This document shows positions 1-6,311 of a stretch of DNA of 44,338 nucleotides, in pieces. Below the pieces are notes generated by a model. It saw only the letters and a program-made list of their open reading frames with translations. It was not told the origin of the DNA and searched no databases. The stretch spans positions 1 to 44,338 of the forward strand of contig JAUXUF010000248.1 of the NCBI GenBank assembly GCA_030684645.1. The letters are read 5' to 3'. The stretch comes from Bacteroidota bacterium (GTDB lineage Bacteria; Bacteroidota; Bacteroidia; Bacteroidales; Prolixibacteraceae). Position numbers and translations under genes: made by a program. Numbering within the stretch: position 1 is the first letter of the stretch; every line of letters starts with the position of its first letter.

Positions 1-134
1 AATAAAATTGCCCGTTAACGAATAACCATTCTTTCAAGTTTAAATTCGAGAGGATGCAAATCCTTATTGCTGTTAAAATTGAATTGCCGTATTTATTAAC
101 CATTTAAAAGGGAGAAATCCCTAGTAATTTTCAC
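1..134. other. Leader region before the cytochrome-like cluster
   Basis: AT-rich, with no coding sequence that I can support. A small hairpin with a GAAA tetraloop (GGGA-GAAA-TCCC, 110-121) lies just before the start of the next gene. I see no clear TAnnTTTG promoter here, so transcription may begin upstream of the window. Confidence 0.4.
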
Positions 135-846
135 ATGAAAATTAGACGACTTGGATTTTTATCGGCATCGATGATATTAGGACTTGTTTCTGTATTCTTC
201 CTGGTTGATTCCTGCTCTCACAGCGGAGTTCCTGCTGATCAGATGCCACAAATCTGCTTTACCGATCAGGTACTGCCTATCTTCCAGAACAGTTGCGGAA
301 CTTCCGGATGTCATAATGGAAATGGCGGCGAAAGCAATTATGTCTTCACCAATTATGCAAGTATCATGCAAGCAATTACCCCCGGAAACGCTTCAAAAAG
401 CAAGGCATATCAAGCTATGATAAGTACTTTTCAGCTCATGCCTCCCAACAATGCTTTATCAACCAATAAACGAACGCTCATCAGGCTGTGGATTGAACAG
501 GGAGCCAAAGAAACCACTTGCGTACCACCTGTGGCAAGCTCAATCAATCCTGAAGCTAATCTCATTACCAAATCAGGAACGCTTTGGGCCTGTTACGACC
601 GAGACATTCAGCCGATATTGATGAATTCTAGATTTATCATGTGTATCCTGCCATGGGGCGAACAATCCTTCAGGAGGCATTAGATTAACGACAGCAAGCG
701 ATGTTCAAACCATTGCGAAAACTGGCAGGTTGCTTGGCGCAGTAAAAAGGCAATCAGGCTTTAAGCCTATGCCAGCTGCATATACGCTGTCAACCTGTGA
801 TGTAAAGCAAATTGAATTATGGATCAATCAAGGATACATTTTATAA
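135..846 (+). pseudogene. Frameshifted di-heme cytochrome c-like lipoprotein
   Basis: Reads from ATG 135 with an N-terminal signal (hydrophobic stretch, Cys at residue 27 in LVDSC, a relaxed lipobox) and a first heme-attachment motif CGTSGCH followed by a 'LMPP' region that could supply a Met ligand. The frame then runs into a stop at 681-683. In the +1 frame the reading continues from about 625 with a second motif CVSCH (codons 640-654), 'PMPA' and a WI.QG end, stopping at TAA 844-846. The second half is clearly paralogous to the next gene. One extra base near 621-635 would explain the break; it could be a real mutation or an assembly error. The family is the small cytochrome c-like domain seen in secreted Bacteroidota proteins. 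It would sit in the periplasm or on the outer membrane, probably in electron transfer (inference). Confidence 0.7.
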
Positions 847-852
847 TACGCC

Positions 853-1230
853 ATGAAACTAACAATTAGAATAATTCTGTTCCTGTCCATTATCTTTCTG
901 GCAGGTTGTTATTACGACAGCGAAGAAGTACTCTATCCGAAGCTTTCAAACCCGTGCGATGATACAGTTGTTACTTTTTCGGGCACTGTAACCCAGATTC
1001 TACAGCCCTGCCGGTCGTGCCATTCCAATTCAAATGCTTCGTCTTCCGGAAATAGAATTCGGCTGGAAAATTATTCTGACGTTCAGGCTGCGGCCAAAAG
1101 CGAAAAATTAATGGGAGCGATCAGTCATTCCAACGGATTTGTTGCTATGCCAAAAGACGGGGGAAAACTAAGTGACTGCGAAATCAGCCAATTGCAGAAA
1201 TGGATCGACAACGGCACTTTAAACAACTAG
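853..1230 (+). CDS. Mono-heme cytochrome c-like lipoprotein
   Basis: A 125-residue protein with a clean lipoprotein signal (LAGC, lipidated Cys 19). It has one c-type heme motif CRSCH in the middle and a later 'AMPK' Met that could be the distal ligand. The C-terminus (cEISQLQKWIDNGT) matches the end of the preceding frameshifted protein, so the two are tandem paralogues. It starts 6 bp after the stop of the upstream reading frame and is followed by the DUF5777 gene with an 11-bp gap, so an operon is likely. Heme binding is inferred from CxxCH; the electron donor and acceptor are not evident. Confidence is high that it is a real gene and moderate for the function. Confidence 0.8.
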   Translation: MKLTIRIILFLSIIFLAGCYYDSEEVLYPKLSNPCDDTVVTFSGTVTQILQPCRSCHSNSNASSSGNRIRLENYSDVQAAAKSEKLMGAISHSNGFVAMPKDGGKLSDCEISQLQKWIDNGTLNN

Positions 1231-1241
1231 AATTCAAATCA

Positions 1242-2126
1242 ATGAAAAACCCATATTCCATATTTTTCGGCCTTTTCCTTCTTTTAATTTCAGGAAATGT
1301 ACACAGTCAGGATTTGGATGCATTGTTAGATGCAGAAACAAAGCCAACGATCAATTATGCAGCTGCAACATTTAAATCGACCCGGATTATCAATGGTCAT
1401 TCCATTGAACAAATGAAGAAAGATCAGCTGGAATTCCGCATCTCGCACCGGTTCGGAACCTTAAACAACGGACCTTACGGCTTTTTTGGACTCGATCAGT
1501 CGGTTATCCATTTCAGCCTTGAATACGGGCTAAACGATTGGCTGATGCTTGGCGCCGGACGCGGAAGCTTAAACAAAACCTACGACACCTTTGCCAAATT
1601 CAAGCTTTTGAGACAATCATCAGGGGCCAAATTTATGCCTGTTTCGCTGAGCTATTTCACATCTGTTGAGCTGAATACCCTGTCATTTCAGGATCCGACA
1701 CGGACCAACTACTTTTCATCCCGACTAGCTTACGTTACTCAATTGCTGATAGCCAGGAAGTTCAATGAAAATCTTTCTGTTCAGTTAACGCCAACTTATA
1801 TCCATCGCAACCTGGTAAAAACTGAACTTGACCAGAACGACATATTCGCCATGGGCGCTGGTGCACGGTACAAGCTTTCGAAACGTCTTTCGGTGAACGC
1901 AGAATATTTTTACACATACAATCCAAATGCAAAGTTTTTGGAAACCAGGTATTACAATGCCTGTGCGGTTGGTGTTGACATTGAAACCGGCGGACATGTT
2001 TTCCAGATCATGCTAACCAATTCACAAGGAATGCGCGAAGGAACATTCATCCCGCAAACCACCGGGAATTTGCTAAAAGGAGATATTCACCTTGGATTTA
2101 ATATTTCAAGGGTATTTGCATTGTAG
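1242..2126 (+). CDS. DUF5777 family outer-membrane beta-barrel protein
   Basis: About 294 residues from ATG 1242. An ATG at 1200 is in frame but overlaps the previous gene and gives no signal peptide; the 1242 start gives a clean one ending near 'VHSQ'. The body alternates aromatic and small residues as in outer-membrane beta strands, with 'ISHRFGTLN' and 'GLNDWLMLGAGRG' early and a hydrophobic aromatic terminus (GFNISRVFAL). This matches the DUF5777 barrel family as I know it, which often lies beside c-type cytochrome, YceI and OB-fold genes in Bacteroidota. The substrate is unknown; it may be the outer-membrane partner of the cytochrome-like lipoproteins upstream. Confidence 0.75.
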   Translation: MKNPYSIFFGLFLLLISGNVHSQDLDALLDAETKPTINYAAATFKSTRIINGHSIEQMKKDQLEFRISHRFGTLNNGPYGFFGLDQSVIHFSLEYGLNDWLMLGAGRGSLNKTYDTFAKFKLLRQSSGAKFMPVSLSYFTSVELNTLSFQDPTRTNYFSSRLAYVTQLLIARKFNENLSVQLTPTYIHRNLVKTELDQNDIFAMGAGARYKLSKRLSVNAEYFYTYNPNAKFLETRYYNACAVGVDIETGGHVFQIMLTNSQGMREGTFIPQTTGNLLKGDIHLGFNISRVFAL

Positions 2127-2148
2127 ATCAAACTAAATAAAATAAGCT

Positions 2149-2700
2149 ATGCTGAAAAAAGTATTCATACTGATCTTACTCGTAACATCGGTCAATGTGT
2201 TCGGTCAAGGTAAATTTATCGCCAAAAATGCCTTTATTTCATTTTACTCTTCCACTCCAATGGAAGACATACTAGGCGAATGTAATGAAGCTGTGACCAT
2301 TCTTGATTCGGAAAACGGCGAAATCATTTTCCAGTCTATTATGACTACCTTCCATTTCAAACGGGCATTAATGGAAGAACATTTCAACGAAAATTATATG
2401 GAAAGCGCCAAATTCCCGAAAGCGAAATTCAAAGGAAAAATTGAAGGGTTCAGCAAAGACATGCTGAAGGCTCCGGCAGCTAACATTAAAATAACCGGTC
2501 AATTAAACGTACACGGCGTTGAAAAAACCATCACCGTTCCCGGAACTCTTGGACTGGAAGATGGCAAGCTGGCGGCTACTTCAAAATTTAAAGTTACTCC
2601 TGAAGAATACGGGATTGCTATTCCATCGCTGGTCCGAGACAAAATTGGTAAAGAAATGGAAGTGACTGTAAAAGCCACTTATCTGCCATTCGGACAATAA
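2149..2700 (+). CDS. YceI family periplasmic protein
   Basis: A 183-residue protein with a signal peptide (cleavage near VFGQ). The YceI lipocalin-like fold is recognisable from 'FKRALMEEHFNENYMES' plus 'FPKAKFKGKIEGF', the 'ITGQLNVHGVEKTITVPGTL' strand pair and a terminal 'KEMEVTVKATYLPF'. YceI proteins bind long isoprenoid or amphiphilic lipids in the periplasm. The gene is 22 bp downstream of the DUF5777 barrel and on the same strand, so it is probably co-transcribed. The context with heme lipoproteins suggests a quinone-like or lipid ligand, but this is inference. Confidence 0.85.
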   Translation: MLKKVFILILLVTSVNVFGQGKFIAKNAFISFYSSTPMEDILGECNEAVTILDSENGEIIFQSIMTTFHFKRALMEEHFNENYMESAKFPKAKFKGKIEGFSKDMLKAPAANIKITGQLNVHGVEKTITVPGTLGLEDGKLAATSKFKVTPEEYGIAIPSLVRDKIGKEMEVTVKATYLPFGQ

Positions 2701-2705
2701 AGTTA

Positions 2706-2733
2706 TTCCAAATTTCAAGTTCCAAATTTCAAG
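2706..2733 (+). repeat. 14-bp perfect tandem duplication
   Basis: TTCCAAATTTCAAG occurs twice head to tail (2706-2719 and 2720-2733) in the short gap before the OB-fold gene. It is probably a slippage product; I know of no function. Confidence 0.85.
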
Positions 2734-2741
2734 ATATAAAA

Positions 2742-3170
2742 ATGAAAATCAAATACGCAATCATTCTAGTGCTTGTTCTGATCGTTGTCGGAGCAGGAAT
2801 TGGCCTGAAAATGTTTTTCAAACCACATGCTGATATCAGTAAACTAGATGCCGAATACAAGGTGGAAGCTACTGCTATCATGGACGAATTTCAGAAGGAT
2901 GAAAATGCCGCCACATTAAAATACAGCGAAAAACCTATAGAAATAAACGGCAAACTGGTAGCAAAAAACAAGCTTCCGAACGGTACTGACCTTTTGGTCC
3001 TGGAAAACGAAATGGAAGGAATCAGTTGTCAGCTCGACAGCAATTGGGCGGCAGCAAATCCACAGGTCATTCAGGCCCTGGAAACCGGCAGTCAGGTCAC
3101 CGTAAAAGGTGTTTGCAAAGGATTCCTGATGGAAATAAAAGTAAGTCCGGCTGTTGTGGTTTCCAAATAA
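2742..3170 (+). CDS. OB-fold (tRNA_anti-like) membrane-anchored protein
   Basis: A 142-residue protein with an N-terminal hydrophobic anchor (residues 5-26) followed by a periplasmic domain. The pattern 'PIEINGKLVAKNKLPNGTDLLVLE' then 'GISCQLDS' and 'GSQVTVKGVCKGF' is typical of the OB_like/tRNA_anti-like secreted family of Bacteroidota. Such proteins accompany YceI and DUF5777 genes. No enzymatic residues are apparent. It is the last gene of the + strand cluster, 41 bp after yceI, and ends before a strong hairpin terminator. Confidence 0.7.
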   Translation: MKIKYAIILVLVLIVVGAGIGLKMFFKPHADISKLDAEYKVEATAIMDEFQKDENAATLKYSEKPIEINGKLVAKNKLPNGTDLLVLENEMEGISCQLDSNWAAANPQVIQALETGSQVTVKGVCKGFLMEIKVSPAVVVSK

Positions 3171-3216
3171 ACTCCTGAAAAATTGTTTTCAGATTATCGA
3201 TGATAAGTCCGCAAAA

Positions 3217-3248
3217 GAAAGCGTCCGAATTATAATCCGGACGCTTTC
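3217..3248. terminator. Hairpin terminator between convergent genes
   Basis: A perfect 11-bp stem, GAAAGCGTCCG (3217-3227) with CGGACGCTTTC (3238-3248), loop of 10 nt. It lies between the OB-fold gene (+) and the aminotransferase (-), so it can serve both directions. No long T-run follows. Confidence 0.7.
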
Positions 3249-3275
3249 CTGTATTATAGAGTGGCTTAAAATCAA

Positions 3276-4502
3276 CTATCCTTCAGCCACCGTTACCATT
3301 TGTCTTACTTTACTTCCCGGATAAACTTTGAGCGCTTCTTCCAGAATTTTTAATGAAGTAGCTAAATCTTCCTTCTTCAGCACATATGCAATACGGACTT
3401 CATCTTTTCCATATCCCGGAGTGGTGTAAAAGCCCGAAGCCGGAGCCATGAAAATGGTTTGATTTTCGTATTCGAAGTCGCTTAGCAGCCAGGCACAAAA
3501 TACATCGGCATCGTCAACCGGTAGCCGGGCCACGGTGTAAAAAGCGCCCATCGGAATGGGTGAATATACTCCATTGATACGATTTAGTCCATCGATCAGA
3601 AATTTTCGACGTTCAACATATTCTTCATAAACATCGTGCAGATAATCCTGGTTGTTTTCAAGCGATGCTTCAGCGGCAATTTGTCCGATGAGCGGCGGAC
3701 TTAAACGAGCCTGGCAAAACTTCATTACATTCTTTTTCAGCGCTTTATTCTTGGTGATCAGTGCGCCAACTCTCAAACCACATTCGCTGTACCGTTTCGA
3801 AACCGAGTCGATCAGTACCACGTTCTGCTCAATTCCTTGAAGATGAAAGGCCGAAATATACGGAGCTCCGGTGTAGCAAAATTCGCGGTACACTTCGTCG
3901 GAGAACAAATACAAATCGTATTTTTTCACCATATCCCGAATCTGGTTCATTTCAGAGCGATTGTACAAATATCCGGTCGGATTGTTCGGATTGCAGATCA
4001 ATATTCCCTTGGTTCGCGGAGTAATCAGTTTTTCGAATTCCTCGATGGGAGGCAGTGCAAAACCTTCCTCAATTTTCGATGGAATTGATTTGATTACAGC
4101 ACCTGCCAATATTGCAAAAGCCGTATAATTGGCATAAGCCGGTTCAGGAACGATAATTTCGTCGCCGGGATCGAGGCAGGCCAAAAATGCAAAGGTCACC
4201 GCTTCCGAACCCCCGGTAGTGATGATGATATCGTCAGCTGATACATCGATTTTGAACGTATGATAGTACGCCGCAAGCTTTTCCCGAAAAGACTTGATTC
4301 CTTCACTCGGAGAATACTCCAAAATTTTCCGGTCAATGTTGCGGATGGCGTCCAATGCATTTTGAGGCGTTGGCACGTCAGGTTGCCCGATGTTCAGGTG
4401 AAAAACCTTTCTTCCCATTTCCTTGGCTCTGTCAGCCAAAGGGACCAGCTTCCGGATGGGCGAATCAGGCATCAAATTACCTCGTTCCGATGTAATAGGC
4501 AT
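3276..4502 (-). CDS. PLP-dependent aminotransferase, class I/II (aspartate aminotransferase family)
   Basis: 408 residues, the usual size. Family landmarks in order: 'HLNIGQPDVPTP' (34-46), 'TTGGSEA' (95-101), 'NPNNPTG' (171-177, containing the conserved Asn), 'SDEVYREF' (201-208) with the PLP-ring Asp, and the Schiff-base lysine in SVSKRYSECGLRVG (Lys 236). The C-terminal 'EVRIAYVLKKEDL' contains the conserved substrate-carboxylate Arg. It transfers amino groups between an amino acid and 2-oxoglutarate in the cytoplasm; the exact substrate cannot be read from the sequence. It is divergent from the alanine dehydrogenase gene, a suggestive amino-acid/pyruvate pairing, although each has its own promoter. 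Confidence 0.85.
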   Translation of the reverse strand: MPITSERGNLMPDSPIRKLVPLADRAKEMGRKVFHLNIGQPDVPTPQNALDAIRNIDRKILEYSPSEGIKSFREKLAAYYHTFKIDVSADDIIITTGGSEAVTFAFLACLDPGDEIIVPEPAYANYTAFAILAGAVIKSIPSKIEEGFALPPIEEFEKLITPRTKGILICNPNNPTGYLYNRSEMNQIRDMVKKYDLYLFSDEVYREFCYTGAPYISAFHLQGIEQNVVLIDSVSKRYSECGLRVGALITKNKALKKNVMKFCQARLSPPLIGQIAAEASLENNQDYLHDVYEEYVERRKFLIDGLNRINGVYSPIPMGAFYTVARLPVDDADVFCAWLLSDFEYENQTIFMAPASGFYTTPGYGKDEVRIAYVLKKEDLATSLKILEEALKVYPGSKVRQMVTVAEG

Positions 4503-4528
4503 GTTTTAAAATATTATCAATAAGCCGG

Positions 4529-4536
4529 CAAATATA
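4529..4536 (-). promoter_or_regulatory. -7 element for the aminotransferase
   Basis: On the minus strand this reads TATATTTG, a match to the Bacteroidota -7 consensus TAnnTTTG, 27 nt before the start codon. I see no good TTTG -33 element at the expected distance. Confidence 0.45.
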
Positions 4537-4719
4537 CAATTATCAATCTTAAATTAAAATTTTCGGTTTTGCTTTAATATGAAGTCTTAACAGCACAATA
4601 ACTTTCAATTTAAAACAGGTATTGCGTTTACATACAATATTGACTCTAATTTGTATGACAACTTTTCGAACCTATGAGATTCATTGTTTTTTATCATGTT
4701 TTCTGAGGTTCGGATATTC

Positions 4720-4727
4720 TATTTTTG
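4720..4727 (+). promoter_or_regulatory. -7 element for alanine dehydrogenase
   Basis: TATTTTTG matches TAnnTTTG and lies 31 nt before the ald start codon. The -33 region is weak. Confidence 0.5.
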
Positions 4728-4758
4728 AGCCCTTCAAAAACAATAAAACACTACGACT

Positions 4759-5871
4759 ATGATTATTGGAGTTCCAAAAGAAATTAAAAACAACGAGAAC
4801 AGAGTTGCTTTAACACCAGCCGGTGTAGCTGAAATGGTAAAAAACAGACATTCTGTTTTCGTGCAGTCAACTGCCGGTATGGGCAGCGGATTTAGTGATG
4901 AAGATTATATTCATGCCGGTGCCAGTATTCTTCCAACGATCGAAGAAGTGTATGCCATCGCAGAAATGATCATGAAAGTAAAAGAGCCTATCGAATCGGA
5001 ATATAAACTGATTAAAGAAGATCAAATTTTATTTACCTATTTCCATTTTGCATCAGGTGAGCCTTTAACAAAGGCCATGCTGGAAAACGGATCAATTTGC
5101 CTGGCCTACGAAACCGTTGAAATGCCTGACCGTTCGCTGCCTCTGCTAATACCGATGTCGGAAGTTGCCGGCCGCATGTCAGTTCAGGAAGGGGCCAAAT
5201 ACCTGGAAAAAACTTTTGGGGGATATGGTGTATTGCTGGGCGGAGTTCCCGGAGTGCCACCTGCAAAAGTACTGATTATTGGTGGTGGAATTGTAGGAAC
5301 CGAAGCCGCTAAAATGGCCGGTGGTTTAGGCGCCGATGTTACGATCATTGATGTAAGCCTGAAACGTTTGCGTTACCTCGACGATATTATGCCTGCCAAC
5401 GTAAAAACCTTGATGAGCAACGAATACAACATCCGCGAGATGGTTCGCAACTCTGATGTGATTATTGGTGCGGTTTTAATTCCGGGAGCTGTTGCTCCGA
5501 AATTGGTTACCCGCGATATGATTCCAACCATGAAACCGGGAACCGTTTTGGTTGACGTGGCCGTTGATCAGGGCGGTTGTTTCGAAACTACCGTGCCTAC
5601 CACACACGATCATCCGACTTTTGTAATCGATCATGTTATACATTACTGTGTTGCAAATATGCCCGGAGCCGTGCCACGCACATCAACCCTGGCCTTGACC
5701 AACGCCACACTGCCTTATGCCATACTGATAGCAAACAAAGGGTGGAAAAAAGCATGTAACGAAAATGAAGCTTTGAGAAAAGGCTTGAATGTTGTAAAAG
5801 GAAAAGTTGTTTACGAAGGCGTTGCTGAAGCTTTCGGACTTCCTTACCACGACGTTCAAACAGTACTTTAA
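4759..5871 (+). CDS. ald: Alanine dehydrogenase
   Basis: 370 residues, the normal length. It reversibly deaminates L-alanine to pyruvate with NAD in the cytoplasm. The N-terminus 'IGVPKEIKNNENRVALTP' is diagnostic. Residues known to be catalytic in the family are all at the usual numbers: Arg 15, Lys 75, His 96 and Asp 270 (VAVDQGG). The dinucleotide fold is at 173-186 (IIGGGIVGTEAAK). 'NMPGAVPRTSTLALTNATLPY' near the C-terminus is also characteristic, as 'YHDV' is at the very end. It is followed at once by a strong terminator, so it is probably monocistronic. Confidence 0.95.
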   Translation: MIIGVPKEIKNNENRVALTPAGVAEMVKNRHSVFVQSTAGMGSGFSDEDYIHAGASILPTIEEVYAIAEMIMKVKEPIESEYKLIKEDQILFTYFHFASGEPLTKAMLENGSICLAYETVEMPDRSLPLLIPMSEVAGRMSVQEGAKYLEKTFGGYGVLLGGVPGVPPAKVLIIGGGIVGTEAAKMAGGLGADVTIIDVSLKRLRYLDDIMPANVKTLMSNEYNIREMVRNSDVIIGAVLIPGAVAPKLVTRDMIPTMKPGTVLVDVAVDQGGCFETTVPTTHDHPTFVIDHVIHYCVANMPGAVPRTSTLALTNATLPYAILIANKGWKKACNENEALRKGLNVVKGKVVYEGVAEAFGLPYHDVQTVL

Positions 5872-5877
5872 ATCCTG

Positions 5878-5908
5878 AAAACCCCGGCAAAACGGGGTTT
5901 TGCTTTTT
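5878..5908 (+). terminator. Rho-independent terminator of ald
   Basis: A 9-bp stem, AAAACCCCG (5878-5886) with CGGGGTTTT (5893-5901), hexaloop GCAAAA, followed by GCTTTTT. Confidence 0.85.
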
Positions 5909-5949
5909 AAAAAGGTCGAATTCCCCGGGTTAAATTAACTGAAGATTTT

Positions 5950-6012
5950 ACCACAGATTACACAGATGGACACAGATTTTAAATCTGTGATAATTTGAGT
6001 AATCTGTGTTTT
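5950..6012. repeat. CACAGATT-type dispersed inverted repeat
   Basis: Three CACAGATT-like units on the left (5952-5980) are mirrored on the right (5981-6010), with a tip formed by CACAGATTT/AAATCTGTG and an outer pairing of CACAGATTA with TAATCTGTG, then a run of T. It resembles the 'ACCACAGATTACACAGAT' intergenic repeats that occur in many bacterial genomes. A related layout is at 14181-14262. It may end transcripts or be a small non-autonomous element. Confidence 0.6.
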
Positions 6013-6074
6013 TTTTGTTTGATGCACTCAATGGTTGGCTACTACCTTAGAATAATTTCGTCTATTCCTATTGT

Positions 6075-6123
6075 TGTTGATTATTTTCAACAAAAGCAAC
6101 GAGATTGTTGAAAATAATCAACA
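6075..6123. repeat. Perfect 19-bp AT-rich inverted repeat
   Basis: The left arm 6075-6093 and right arm 6105-6123 are perfectly complementary around an 11-nt spacer. No T-run follows, so it is not a standard terminator. It lies in the 440-bp gap between ald and valS, about 130 bp before the valS -7 element. It could be an operator, a cruciform or the end of an element. Confidence 0.8.
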
Positions 6124-6253
6124 TCTCAGAGAAAAGATTATCTAAAGTGGAGGAGAAAATTGAAACAAAATCACATATATCTGGCTGGCAATAATACTTT
6201 ATGAAGTTTGAAACCTTCCAAACCATTTTATTCTGTCAACGAAGTAATTTTTC

Positions 6254-6261
6254 TATTTTTG
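6254..6261 (+). promoter_or_regulatory. -7 element for valS
   Basis: TATTTTTG, a match to TAnnTTTG, 50 nt before the valS start codon. The -33 region is poor. The rest of 6124-6253 shows nothing I can name. Confidence 0.5.
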
Positions 6262-6311
6262 CAGCTTCGTTTAAAGAGATAATCAGAAAATAGTCAATAA
6301 AATACAAGCAA

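Noticed and set aside
110-121. GNRA hairpin as a riboswitch before the first gene
   Set aside because: Only a 4-bp stem, too small to support any claim.
5950-6012. CRISPR-like repeat units (CACAGATT)
   Set aside because: Units are short, unevenly spaced and arranged as an inverted repeat, with no spacers of constant length and no cas gene.
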